Shown piece after piece: positions 36,107 through 45,909 of a stretch of 64,000 nucleotides of DNA (position 1 is its first letter; each line of letters begins with the position of its first letter). Position numbers and translations under genes: made by a program. Under the pieces are notes generated by a model. That model ran no database searches. It was not told the origin of the DNA and worked only from the letters and a program-made list of their open reading frames with translations. Origin of the DNA: Tsuneonella litorea (GTDB lineage: Bacteria; Pseudomonadota; Alphaproteobacteria; Sphingomonadales; Sphingomonadaceae); assembly GCF_025154015.1 (NCBI RefSeq), contig NZ_JAOAMV010000006.1:62001-126000 (forward strand), given 5' to 3'.

Positions 36107-36182
36107 GGGCCTGTAGCTCAGCGGTTAGAGCTGGCCGCTCATAACGGCTAGGTCGCGGGTTCGAATCCTGCCGGGCCCACCA
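36107..36182 (+). tRNA. tRNA-Ile2(CAT), lysidine type
   Basis: A 76-nt cloverleaf with acceptor GGGCCTG/CGGGCCC, anticodon loop CTCATAA, T arm GGTTCGAATCC and encoded CCA. The anticodon reads CAT, but the acceptor stem and the GGTCGCGGG region match the tRNA-Ile2 type modified by TilS rather than elongator Met. It would decode AUA. Confidence 0.85.
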
Positions 36183-36200
36183 CCGGCCGGCCGATCAGGT

Positions 36201-36277
<77 letters not shown>

Positions 36278-36474
36278 ATCGCTTCACCCTGGTCGCGCAG
36301 CAGCGCGCGCGTGGCGTGACCCCGTTGATGCCGGTTGTAGTCCCCTGTCTCGTCCCCGCCGCGAAATCGTATGCACGCGAATCCGCGAGTGACATCCTTG
36401 CCGGCTGCTGGCATCGGTTTGAAAACAATGCATAGCCGGGCGACAGTTCCGGCGGATCGGGGAGAGTGACGACA

Positions 36475-37773
36475 ATGGCATCTCAGGCACCTGCGGAATC
36501 CGGCGCTCCGCCATCGACTGTCGGCGCGTTCGCCAGCGTCACCACGCTGTTCTTCGCGTGGGGCTTCATCACATCGATGATCGACCCGCTGGTCGCCGCG
36601 GTGAAGGGCATCTTCTCGCTCTCTAACCTCGAGGCGCAGCTGACCGCGTTCGCCTTCTTCATTGCCTACGGCGTCGTTTCCATCCCTGCGGCGATCCTCG
36701 TTTCGCGGCTGCGGGCGGTGCCCTCGATCGTGCTCGCCATCGGCCTGATGATCGGCGCGTGCCTGATCATCCTGGGCGCGAGCAATCTTGCCACCTACGA
36801 AGGCGTGCTGCTTGGCCTGTTCGTACTGGCAAGCGGCATCACGATCCTGCAGGTGGCCGCCAACCCGCTCGCCGCCGCGCTCGGCAGGCCCGAGCGCAGC
36901 CATTTCCGGCTGACCTTCAGCCAGGCGTTCAACTCGCTCGGGACCGTACTCGGCCCGCTGCTCGGCGCAAAATTGCTGCTCGAGCGGGTCGAGGTGGCTC
37001 CCGGAACGCAGATCGCTGCCGAGGACCGCGCCGCCGCGCTCGCCTCGATCGACGTCAGCTTCCTGCTCATCGCCGGCATGCTGGCCCTGCTTGCGGCGTT
37101 CATCTGGCTGTCGCGCCATCGCATCACCCGCGCTGCCCCGCATACCGCGGAGCCGCACGGTTTTTCTGCCACGCTGTCCGAAGTCGCTGGTTCGCGCTGG
37201 GCTCTGCTGGGCGGACTGGCGATCTTTCTCTACGTCGGGGCAGAAGTCTCGATCGGGACGCAGATGGCGCTCTACCTTCATTCGGACCAGAGCTGGGGCA
37301 TCCCGCTGCAGCGGGCCGGCTATTACGTCAGCCTCTACTGGCTCGGCGCGATGATCGGCAGGTTCGCCGGGTCCGCCATTCTGACCCGCGTCCCCGCGGC
37401 GCGGCTGCTGGCGGCGTTCGCCGCGCTCAATACCCTGCTGTGCCTGTTCGTGCTCGTCGTGGGCGGCGCGGCGGGAGGCTACGCGGCGCTCTCGATCGGG
37501 CTGTTCAACTCGATCATGTTCCCGGTCATCTTCACCCTCACGCTCGAGCGGTCGACAGCCTCGACCGAGGCGACCTCGGGCTTCCTGTGCACCGCGATCA
37601 TCGGCGGCGCGCTGCTGCCGGTGCTGACCGGCGCGGTGGCCGACGCGACGAGCTACGCCACTGCCTTCATCGTGCCCGGCGTGTGCTACCTGCTGCTGGC
37701 GCTCATCGCGCTGGCCGCGGGGCGCGCGGTGCTGCGGAGCGACATGGAGGCCGCGCCGTCGATCGGGCACTAA
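36475..37773 (+). CDS. Sugar MFS transporter, FucP/GluP family
   Basis: A 12-TM proton-coupled sugar importer (432 aa). Early TM1 has FFAWGFITSMIDPLVAAVKGIFSLS; a later block is TILQVAANPLAAALGRPERSHFRLTFSQAFNSLGTVLGP, diagnostic of FucP-family fucose/glucose/galactose transporters. Both an ATG at 36475 and a GTG at 36466 are possible; GGGGAGAG at about 36458 favours the ATG. Sugar specificity is not readable. Confidence 0.92.
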   Translation: MASQAPAESGAPPSTVGAFASVTTLFFAWGFITSMIDPLVAAVKGIFSLSNLEAQLTAFAFFIAYGVVSIPAAILVSRLRAVPSIVLAIGLMIGACLIILGASNLATYEGVLLGLFVLASGITILQVAANPLAAALGRPERSHFRLTFSQAFNSLGTVLGPLLGAKLLLERVEVAPGTQIAAEDRAAALASIDVSFLLIAGMLALLAAFIWLSRHRITRAAPHTAEPHGFSATLSEVAGSRWALLGGLAIFLYVGAEVSIGTQMALYLHSDQSWGIPLQRAGYYVSLYWLGAMIGRFAGSAILTRVPAARLLAAFAALNTLLCLFVLVVGGAAGGYAALSIGLFNSIMFPVIFTLTLERSTASTEATSGFLCTAIIGGALLPVLTGAVADATSYATAFIVPGVCYLLLALIALAAGRAVLRSDMEAAPSIGH

Positions 37774-37786
37774 GGGCCAGGCGGTT

Positions 37787-38953
37787 TCAGAACGAGCGCG
37801 GCATCCCCAGCACGTGCTCGCCGACATAGCTGAGGATCAGGTTCGAGCTGATCGGCGCGACCTGGTAGAGCCGCGTTTCGCGGAACTTGCGCTCGACGTC
37901 GTATTCGGCCGCGAAGCCGAAGCCGCCGAAGGTCTGCATGCAGGCGTTGGCGGCCTTCCATGAACTTTCCGCGGCGAGGTGCTTGGCCATGTTCGCCTCC
38001 GCCCCGCACGGCTGGTGGGCATCGAACAGGCGGCACGCCTCGTAGCGCATGAGGTCGGCGGCGCGCACTTCCATGTAGGCTTGGGCGATGGGAAACTGGA
38101 TTCCCTGGTTCTTCCCGATCGGCCGGTCGAACACGACGCGCTCGCTGCCGTACTTCGCCGCCTTCTCGACGAACCAGTAGCCGTCGCCGATGCATTCGGC
38201 CGCGATCAGCGCGCGTTCGGCGTTGAGCCCGTCGAGAATGTAGCGAAAGCCCTTGCCCTCCTCGCCGATGAGGCTGTCGGCGGGCAATTCGAGCCCGTCG
38301 AAGAACACTTCGTTCGTCTCGTGGTTGACCATGTTGCGGATCGGGCGGATTTCCATCCCGTGGCCGATCGCTTTTGCGAGATCGACGAGGAAGATCGACA
38401 GCCCGTCGGCCTTCTTCTTCACCTCGGCCAGCGGGGTCGTGCGGGCGAGCAGGATCATCAGGTCGGAATGCTGGATGCGGCTGATCCAGACCTTTTGCCC
38501 GTCGACGACGTAGCGGTCGCCCTTGCGCACCGCGCGGGTCTTGAGCTCGGTCGTGTTGGTGCCGGTGGTCGGCTCGGTCACCGCCATCGACTGCAGCCGC
38601 AGCGCGCCACTGGCGATCGCGGGCAGGAAGCGGCGCTTCTGGTCCTCGCTGCCGTGCCGCAGCAGCGTGTTCATGTTGTACATCTGCCCGTGGCAGGCGC
38701 CCGAGTTGCCGCCGGCCCGGTTGATCTCCTCCATGATGATCGAGGCCTCGGTCAGCCCCAGCCCGGCGCCGCCGTATTCCTCCGGGATCAGCGCCGCCAT
38801 CCAGCCGGCCGCGGTCAGCGCGGCGACGAATTCCTCCGGGTAGGCGCGGGCCTCGTCCGCCTCGCGGAAATAGGCGTCACCGAACTCGCGCACGAGCGCG
38901 CGCACGGCGTCGCGGATTTCGGGATGGTCGTTTCGCGCCGCGGGGATCGTCAT
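37787..38953 (-). CDS. Acyl-CoA dehydrogenase family protein
   Basis: A 388-aa FAD flavoenzyme of beta-oxidation type. MAVTEPTTGTNTTELKT (about 123-139) and DGQKVWISR mark the flavin region, and FGGFGFAAEYDVERKFRETRLYQ (342-364) the C-terminal helix. At the medium-chain enzyme's catalytic Glu position this protein has Pro 367 (YQVAPIS). Glu 246 in NAERALIAAE aligns with the isovaleryl-CoA-type base, so it may use that residue. Substrate unknown. The frame runs on past the chosen ATG into the next gene, which is rejected. Confidence 0.92.
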   Translation of the reverse strand: MTIPAARNDHPEIRDAVRALVREFGDAYFREADEARAYPEEFVAALTAAGWMAALIPEEYGGAGLGLTEASIIMEEINRAGGNSGACHGQMYNMNTLLRHGSEDQKRRFLPAIASGALRLQSMAVTEPTTGTNTTELKTRAVRKGDRYVVDGQKVWISRIQHSDLMILLARTTPLAEVKKKADGLSIFLVDLAKAIGHGMEIRPIRNMVNHETNEVFFDGLELPADSLIGEEGKGFRYILDGLNAERALIAAECIGDGYWFVEKAAKYGSERVVFDRPIGKNQGIQFPIAQAYMEVRAADLMRYEACRLFDAHQPCGAEANMAKHLAAESSWKAANACMQTFGGFGFAAEYDVERKFRETRLYQVAPISSNLILSYVGEHVLGMPRSF

Positions 38954-39026
38954 GCCAGGTTCGCCTCGTTTCGGCCCGCTATCGCCGATTACGCGCGCGA
39001 CCGTAAGCCCCTGCCGGCCGGGCGCC

Positions 39027-40415
39027 TCACTCGCCCCGGGCGATCGGCTCCGCCCGGTTCGCGAGGATGCCGACCACCTGCGTCCACACCGCCACGTTCT
39101 GCCGCAGCGCGGCGGGGTCGATCTTGTCGAGCGTGTCGTCGGGCGTGTGGTGCAGGTCGAAATACCGCGTGCCGTCCTGCTGCAGGTCGATGATCGCGGC
39201 GTTCGATTCGCGGGCAAGGTTGAGGTCGGCACCGCCGGTCGCGACATCGTTCGACGGCGCGACGCCGAAGCGGGCGACCGCCAGCGCCAGCTCGCGGTAA
39301 AGCGCCGGGTCGGTCTTGGAGAAGTTGCTGTCGATCCGCCAGACGCGGTCGGCGCCGAAGTCGCTTTCGAGGCCTGCGTATATCGCCTCGCCCTTGTGCG
39401 CGGCGGCGTAGGCCTTGCTGCCCCACAGGCCGGTTTCCTCGGCCCCGGCAAAGAGCACGCGGATCGTGCGGAGGGGCTGGCCCGCCTTGGCAACGCGGCT
39501 GGCCGCGGCGGCGATGATCCCGCAGCCCGCACCGTCGTCGATCGCGCCGGTGCCGAGGTCCCAGCTGTCGAGGTGGCACGCGAGCAGGAGCGGCGGAAGG
39601 GCCGGGTCACGCCCTGTCACCTCGGCGACCACGTTGCCGCTCGTCGTTTGGCCCAGGTCGCGCGGGGTCAGCACCAGCTTCATTACGATCGGCGCGCCAC
39701 CGGCACGTTCGAACATCCGATCGAGGTTGTCGGCGTCGGGATTGCTCAGCGCACCGGCGGGGATCGGCGCAATACCGGTTGCGAAGCTGGTTCCCCCGGT
39801 GTGCGGGGTGCGATGGCTTTCGGTCCCGATCGAGCGGATGACGACCGCGGCAGCGCCCTTGCTCGCGGCAAGACTGGGACCTGCGCGGCGCACGTTGCCG
39901 AACACGCCGTAGTGCGATCCGTCCTGCGTGCGCTGCATGGCGTGATCGATGAAGGCGATCTTCCCGGCAAGGCTGCCCGCGGGCGCGGCTTCGAGTGCGG
40001 CATAACTCTCGAACCGGACGACCTCGCCAGTCAGGCCGGCGTCACCGGTCGAGGCGGAGTTGCCGAGCGCGGTGATCCGCATCGGCTGGGCAAAGGGCGT
40101 GACGATCTCGGCGCGCTCATCCCCCCGGACCCAGGTCGACATGAGGTAGGGCTCGACGGCGACCCTGGCAAAGCCGTGGGCCTTCAGCCATTTGACCGCC
40201 CAGGCGCGCCCGCGCGCCTCGGCCTCGGTGCCCGCCTGGCGCGGCCCGACCTCGGTGGTGATTCCCTCGACGAAATCCCACGCCAGCGCGTCGTCCGCGC
40301 GCGCCGCGTCGGCAGCCGCGACGATCCGCGCCTCCGGCGAGGAATCGGCGGCAGCCAGCGGAACGGAAACGGCAAGAAGCGATGCGGCGCCAAGCGCCCG
40401 GGGAAGCGACCTCAT
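39027..40415 (-). CDS. M28 family metallopeptidase (carboxypeptidase Q-like)
   Basis: A 462-aa exported dizinc peptidase with signal peptide (MRSLPRALGAASLLAVSVPLAAA). Zinc-ligand and catalytic segments are LACHLDSWDLGTGAIDDGAG, FAGAEETGLWGSKAY, ESDFGADR and LHHTPDDTLDKID, a complete set. An inserted PA-like domain lies about 130-240. It resembles plasma glutamate carboxypeptidase. It follows acyl-CoA dehydrogenase on the same strand 73 bp away. Confidence 0.92.
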   Translation of the reverse strand: MRSLPRALGAASLLAVSVPLAAADSSPEARIVAAADAARADDALAWDFVEGITTEVGPRQAGTEAEARGRAWAVKWLKAHGFARVAVEPYLMSTWVRGDERAEIVTPFAQPMRITALGNSASTGDAGLTGEVVRFESYAALEAAPAGSLAGKIAFIDHAMQRTQDGSHYGVFGNVRRAGPSLAASKGAAAVVIRSIGTESHRTPHTGGTSFATGIAPIPAGALSNPDADNLDRMFERAGGAPIVMKLVLTPRDLGQTTSGNVVAEVTGRDPALPPLLLACHLDSWDLGTGAIDDGAGCGIIAAAASRVAKAGQPLRTIRVLFAGAEETGLWGSKAYAAAHKGEAIYAGLESDFGADRVWRIDSNFSKTDPALYRELALAVARFGVAPSNDVATGGADLNLARESNAAIIDLQQDGTRYFDLHHTPDDTLDKIDPAALRQNVAVWTQVVGILANRAEPIARGE

Positions 40416-40492
40416 CCGCGCCCGTTAGCCGCGCGCATCGGCTAAGCCAAGCCGGCATCCGTCCTCCCCCCGCGGGATCGCGCAGCCGGACC

Positions 40493-41506
40493 TTAGCGGA
40501 AGACCACGCGCACCCCTTTCTCGACGGCACCGGCCACCTCGTGCGCGTCCCAGTTGGTCAACCGTACGCAGCCGTGGCTGGTGCGCTTGCCGACCATCTG
40601 CGGGTCGGGCGATCCGTGGATACCGTACCCTTCCTTGGTCAAGTCGACCCAGATGCCGCCGACCGGGTTGTTCGGCCCGGGGGGGATCTTGAGCCGCTTG
40701 TCCGGGCCCCATTCGCGGCCTTCGGGCGAAAAGTAATAGGTCGCCTCGGGTGCGACCGCCCTCACTTCCATGTCGCCGCTGGGACTGGGAAACTCGTCAC
40801 TGCCGATGGTCGAGGGATAGCTTGCCACGAGCGCGCCCTCGCCGTCGAACAGCGCCACCGTGTTGTCCGCCTTGCGCACCTCGATCCTGTCGAGGTCGGC
40901 GGACAGCGTTTCGTCCCCGTGCGACACGATGACGATCCTGGTCCCGGCCTGGGTGAAGTCGGCTTCAGGGTTCAGCGCTGCCAGGAAGTCGCGGTCCATG
41001 TGGAAACGTTCGGCGAACATCTCGAGCGGGGTTTCGTATCCGATGCGGTCCCGCTTCGCCATTTCCTCGAACCCCTGCGGATTGTCGTCGAACGACCGGG
41101 CGAGGTCCTCCTCGGTTATCGCGTACTGCCTGAAAATGTCGCCGCTCTGGGTTTCGACCAGCGAGCGCAGCAGCGGCTTGTCGACCCGGTCGCCCGAAGG
41201 CAGCCCGTTCGCCTGGCGATAGTAGCGTATGGCGCGGCGCGTGTTGCCGCCCATGTACCCGTCGATCACTCCGGGCGAATGACGGCTGCGGTCGAGCATG
41301 ACCTGCAGCGCCACCGTCTCGAGGCTGCGCTGGCCGAGCATTTCCATCGTCACGCCGTCGGGCAGGGATATCTCGAGGCCGTGGGCGGTCGCGTGGCCGT
41401 CGGCCCCGGACGGTCCATCCTGGCCCTGCTCGTCCAGCGCCAGCCCCGGCGCGGGGAAAGTTGCGAGCGCCACAGCGCCCAGCGATGCCAACATTTTCCT
41501 GATCAT
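40493..41506 (-). CDS. L,D-transpeptidase with peptidoglycan-binding domain
   Basis: A 337-aa exported enzyme that forms 3-3 peptidoglycan cross-links or attaches protein to it. After a signal peptide comes a peptidoglycan-binding helix bundle (VIDGYMGGNTRRAIRYYRQANGL, about 78-100), then a LysM-like stretch, then the YkuD domain with catalytic HGSPDPQMVGKRTSHGCVR, Cys near 311. The domain order is common in Sphingomonadales. It is divergent from ettA. Confidence 0.94.
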   Translation of the reverse strand: MIRKMLASLGAVALATFPAPGLALDEQGQDGPSGADGHATAHGLEISLPDGVTMEMLGQRSLETVALQVMLDRSRHSPGVIDGYMGGNTRRAIRYYRQANGLPSGDRVDKPLLRSLVETQSGDIFRQYAITEEDLARSFDDNPQGFEEMAKRDRIGYETPLEMFAERFHMDRDFLAALNPEADFTQAGTRIVIVSHGDETLSADLDRIEVRKADNTVALFDGEGALVASYPSTIGSDEFPSPSGDMEVRAVAPEATYYFSPEGREWGPDKRLKIPPGPNNPVGGIWVDLTKEGYGIHGSPDPQMVGKRTSHGCVRLTNWDAHEVAGAVEKGVRVVFR

Positions 41507-41632
41507 ACCCGACCTACGGACGAATGCGGCGCAATGTTCCGCCGTGCTGGAGCCGCCGCTTGCCCGGACCGCGGCGAGCGCCTATCTGGCCGCCAACTCC
41601 AGACACCGACCGAATTACCCGAAGGACCCCCG

Positions 41633-43306
<1,674 letters not shown>

Positions 43307-43365
43307 CTTGATCCCGGCGCACCGTATTTCGTAACCTTCCGCCGGGTTCTGGACGGAGGGTGGCC

Positions 43366-44358
43366 ATGCGCATGGCATCTGCAGTGTCTGCCTTGGGGGT
43401 CGTCATCGCGGCGTGGGTCGCGGCATGGGCGATCCCTGCGCACGCGGGCGGCAACGCCGGGGACGCCGGGCGCGCGCTGCCTGCCCGCGTTATCGACGTG
43501 CACCTGCACGGCTACGAAGCCGATGCCGTGAACGAAGCGGGACCCTACTACGGGATCGATGCCGCTACTCGCGACGCGCCGACCCCGGCAAATGGCGCGG
43601 CCCATCGCCAGGCGACCCTGGCGGCGATGGAGCGGAACCACATTGTCCTGGGGATCGTCTCGGCGAGTGACGGCAGCGATGACCTGATCGTGGCGCGGCA
43701 ATGGGCCGGAAAACCGGGTCCGCGAATCCTCACCGGCGTGACGGAGAGGCCGATGGCGCACGGTGTCGCACCCGAAAGGCTCGCCGCCTTGTTCGACGAC
43801 GGCACGTATTTCCTGCTCGGCGAGGTGGGGCTCCAGTATCGCGGCGCCACGCTCGACGAGGAACGGTTCGAACCCTACCTCGCCATGGCAGAGAAAAAGG
43901 GCATTCCGGTTGCTGTCCACACCGGGCTCGGTCCGCCGGAAATGGCCCGAACGGTCGCACCCGAGTTTCGGATCGAGGCGGGCAACCCGATTCCACTCGA
44001 AAAAGTGCTCATTCGCCACCCGGACCTGAAGATCTGGGCGATGCATTCGGGATTTCCCTGGGATGCGGAAATGTTCGCCATCATGCAGCAGTTCACCAAA
44101 ATCTACGTCGACATCAGTCCGCTGCCGTGGATGATGTCGCAGGAAATCGTCGACCGGCGACTGAAATGGCTGCTCGACTGGGGCATGGGCAAGCGGATCA
44201 TGTTCGGCACCGACCAGATGTACTGGCCGCAAGCGATCGACGCCGCTGTCTCGGCGATAGAAAACAGCACGGTGCTTACGCGCGAGCAGAAGGACGACAT
44301 CTTCTACAACAACGCCGTGCGGTTTTTCGGCGCTGACAGACTGAACCTGCCGGACTGA
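43366..44358 (+). CDS. Secreted amidohydrolase (amidohydrolase_2 type)
   Basis: A 330-aa metal-dependent hydrolase with signal peptide (MRMASAVSALGVVIAAWVAAWAIPAHA). Metal-site motifs are VIDVHLHGYE (HxH), AVHTGLGPPEMART, IWAMHSGFPWDAEM and IMFGTDQMYWP (late Asp), consistent with a decarboxylase or lactonase-like TIM barrel. Substrate unknown. GGACGGAGGG about 6 nt upstream sets the ATG at 43366. Confidence 0.9.
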   Translation: MRMASAVSALGVVIAAWVAAWAIPAHAGGNAGDAGRALPARVIDVHLHGYEADAVNEAGPYYGIDAATRDAPTPANGAAHRQATLAAMERNHIVLGIVSASDGSDDLIVARQWAGKPGPRILTGVTERPMAHGVAPERLAALFDDGTYFLLGEVGLQYRGATLDEERFEPYLAMAEKKGIPVAVHTGLGPPEMARTVAPEFRIEAGNPIPLEKVLIRHPDLKIWAMHSGFPWDAEMFAIMQQFTKIYVDISPLPWMMSQEIVDRRLKWLLDWGMGKRIMFGTDQMYWPQAIDAAVSAIENSTVLTREQKDDIFYNNAVRFFGADRLNLPD

Positions 44359-44420
44359 CCCTTGGTCCCTTCGCGACTTCGTTCGCTTCTCCCGTGCGGC
44401 GTCACCCGCTGACACGCAAA

Positions 44421-44454
44421 CGGCGGGTGGAAGGCCGCTGCCTTCCACCCGCCG
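44421..44454. terminator. Strong hairpin, probable bidirectional terminator
   Basis: A perfect 14-bp stem (44421-44434 with 44441-44454) around CCGCTG lies between the convergent amidohydrolase and entericidin genes. Flanking T-runs are short on both strands, so efficiency is uncertain. Confidence 0.6.
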
Positions 44455-44468
44455 CGTTGGCTGGCCAT

Positions 44469-44490
44469 CCGGACCGAATACGCGGTCCGG
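44469..44490 (-). terminator. Second hairpin just past the entericidin stop
   Basis: CCGGACCG (44469-44476) and CGGTCCGG (44483-44490) form a perfect 8-bp stem around AATACG, 7 nt after the entericidin stop on the minus strand. It may stabilise the short mRNA or help termination with the next hairpin. Confidence 0.45.
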
Positions 44491-44497
44491 CAAGCGA

Positions 44498-44629
44498 TCA
44501 GCAGTTGCCGGGCTTGCCGTCGACGCAGTCACCGACCGATTCAACGTCGTTGGCGGCACCGCGGACGGTGTTGCACGCCGAGAGGATCAGTCCGCTCGAG
44601 AGCGCCAGTGCAATGAGTGCCTTTTTCAT
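44498..44629 (-). CDS. Entericidin-like small lipoprotein
   Basis: A 43-aa prelipoprotein. MKKALIALALSSGLILSAC carries the lipobox (Cys 19), followed by NTVRGAANDVESVGDCVDGKPGNC, a typical entericidin A/B tail. Entericidins are small envelope lipoproteins, induced in some species by stress; no antidote partner is obvious beside it. GGAAG precedes the ATG. It is isolated and shorter than the usual gene-length cut-off. Confidence 0.88.
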   Translation of the reverse strand: MKKALIALALSSGLILSACNTVRGAANDVESVGDCVDGKPGNC

Positions 44630-44780
44630 CTTCCAGATTCCCTTGTTCGGCCTCTTCAAACACCATGTTCGCGGGCCTGCAGGGAGAGGACACCTCAAGC
44701 GGCCGTCCGGTTCCCGGCTTTCTGAGGGCAGACCGCGTTCGGCCTTGCCGGTTTACCCAATCGGGCCAGCCGTTTGCCCT

Positions 44781-45161
44781 TCAGGCCGCCTGCGATTCGG
44801 CCGCGTCATAGGCCGCGCGGTGGGCATGGATCTGCGGCAGATGCGCGAAGGTCCAGTCGGCCAGCGCCAGGACCGGCACCGCCAGCGAGCGCCCCAGATC
44901 GGTCAGCGCGTATTCGACCGCTGGGGGCACTGTCGGGTGCACGGTTCGCGCCACCATTCCGTCCCGCTCCAGCGTTCGCAGGGTGCGGGTCAGCATCTGT
45001 TGGGAGATTCCGCCAACTTCGCGCTTCAGTTCGTTGAAACGACGGGCCTTCTCGACCAGCGCCTTGACGATCAGGACCGTCCACTTGTCGCCCACGCGGC
45101 CGAGCAGTTCGCTCACCGCGCGGCAATCGGGATCGGCGTGGGGGTGCGGGTTCGCGGTCAT
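44781..45161 (-). CDS. HxlR-family redox-type repressor
   Basis: A 126-aa winged-helix regulator (HVGDKWTVLIVKAL-type, here LLGRVGDKWTVLIVKALVEKARRFNEL and REVGGISQQMLTRTLRTLERDGMV). Cys 13 (HADPDCRAV) is at the position of redox-sensing Cys residues of YodB-like relatives. The start at 45161 fits the family. It is divergent from an azoreductase gene, and TGGTCA repeats lie between, so it probably represses that gene and itself. Confidence 0.93.
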   Translation of the reverse strand: MTANPHPHADPDCRAVSELLGRVGDKWTVLIVKALVEKARRFNELKREVGGISQQMLTRTLRTLERDGMVARTVHPTVPPAVEYALTDLGRSLAVPVLALADWTFAHLPQIHAHRAAYDAAESQAA

Positions 45162-45202
45162 GCTCTCTCTCGTCCATCGGCCCCGGTCACACGGCGCTGA
45201 CC

Positions 45203-45274
45203 TGGTCACGAAAATTTGCGTTCTTGCGGGACCTATGTGGTCACTTATCTGGTTCTGGTCAATATTTGTGACCA
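45203..45274. promoter_or_regulatory. HxlR-type operator cluster with TGGTCA repeats
   Basis: TGGTCAC occurs at 45203-45209 and 45238-45244. TGGTCA at 45256-45261 pairs with TGACCA at 45269-45274 as a perfect 6-bp inverted repeat with a 7-bp spacer. The cluster lies between the divergent HxlR and azoR genes and would serve both promoters. Confidence 0.6.
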
Positions 45275-45294
45275 CCTTCACGGAGCCAGACTGC

Positions 45295-45873
45295 ATGAAC
45301 ATCCTTCATCTCGATTCGAGCATCACCGGCGACAACTCGGCCAGCCGCGCACTGTCCGCGGCGATCGTGCGCGAGCTGACCGACGCCGATCCGACGGCGA
45401 CGGTTGCCTACCGCGACCTCGTCGCGCAGCCGCTCGACCACCTGACCCTGCCCGGCTTCGGCAGCGCGGCTTCGACCGAGGCGCTGGCCGAGTTCAAGGC
45501 CGCCGACATCGTGGTGATCGGGGCGCCGATGTACAATTTCACGATCCCCACCCAGCTCAAGGCGTGGATCGACCGGGTGCTGATCGCGGGCGAGACCTTT
45601 CGCTATACCGAAAGCGGTCCGCAGGGCCTTGCCGGGGACAAGACGGTGATCGTCGCGCTCGCCCGCGGCGGCCTCTATGGCGAAGGCACCCCCCAGCGCA
45701 GCATCGAGCACGCCGAACGCTATCTCTGCGATGCGCTCGCGTTCATCGGGATCACCGAGCCGCAGTTCGTGATCGCCGAAGGCCTCGCGCTCGGCGACGA
45801 GGCGCGCGCCGAGGCGCTGGCGGCCGCCCACGCGGCGGTCCGGCGGATCGGCGCGGCCTGCCCGGTCGGGTAA
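45295..45873 (+). CDS. azoR: FMN-dependent NADH-azoreductase
   Basis: A 192-aa flavodoxin-fold quinone/azo reductase. The FMN loop is LDSSITGDNSASRALS (about 6-21), and the active-site segment is IGAPMYNFTIPTQLKAWIDRVLIAGETFRY, both diagnostic. GGAG about 9 nt upstream supports the start. Likely controlled by the adjacent HxlR repressor in response to quinones. Confidence 0.95.
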   Translation: MNILHLDSSITGDNSASRALSAAIVRELTDADPTATVAYRDLVAQPLDHLTLPGFGSAASTEALAEFKAADIVVIGAPMYNFTIPTQLKAWIDRVLIAGETFRYTESGPQGLAGDKTVIVALARGGLYGEGTPQRSIEHAERYLCDALAFIGITEPQFVIAEGLALGDEARAEALAAAHAAVRRIGAACPVG

Positions 45874-45909
45874 CCCGCCCGATCCGGCACGCCCCCTCCT
45901 GCCGGCCGC

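Noticed and set aside
36107-36182. Elongator tRNA-Met(CAT)
   Set aside because: The acceptor stem GGGCCTG and the GGTCGCGGG segment fit the tRNA-Ile2 type better, although the anticodon is CAT before modification.
37787-39610. Long acyl-CoA dehydrogenase frame reaching into the next gene
   Set aside because: The upstream 219 codons overlap the M28 peptidase gene and do not resemble the family; ATG at 38953 gives normal length.
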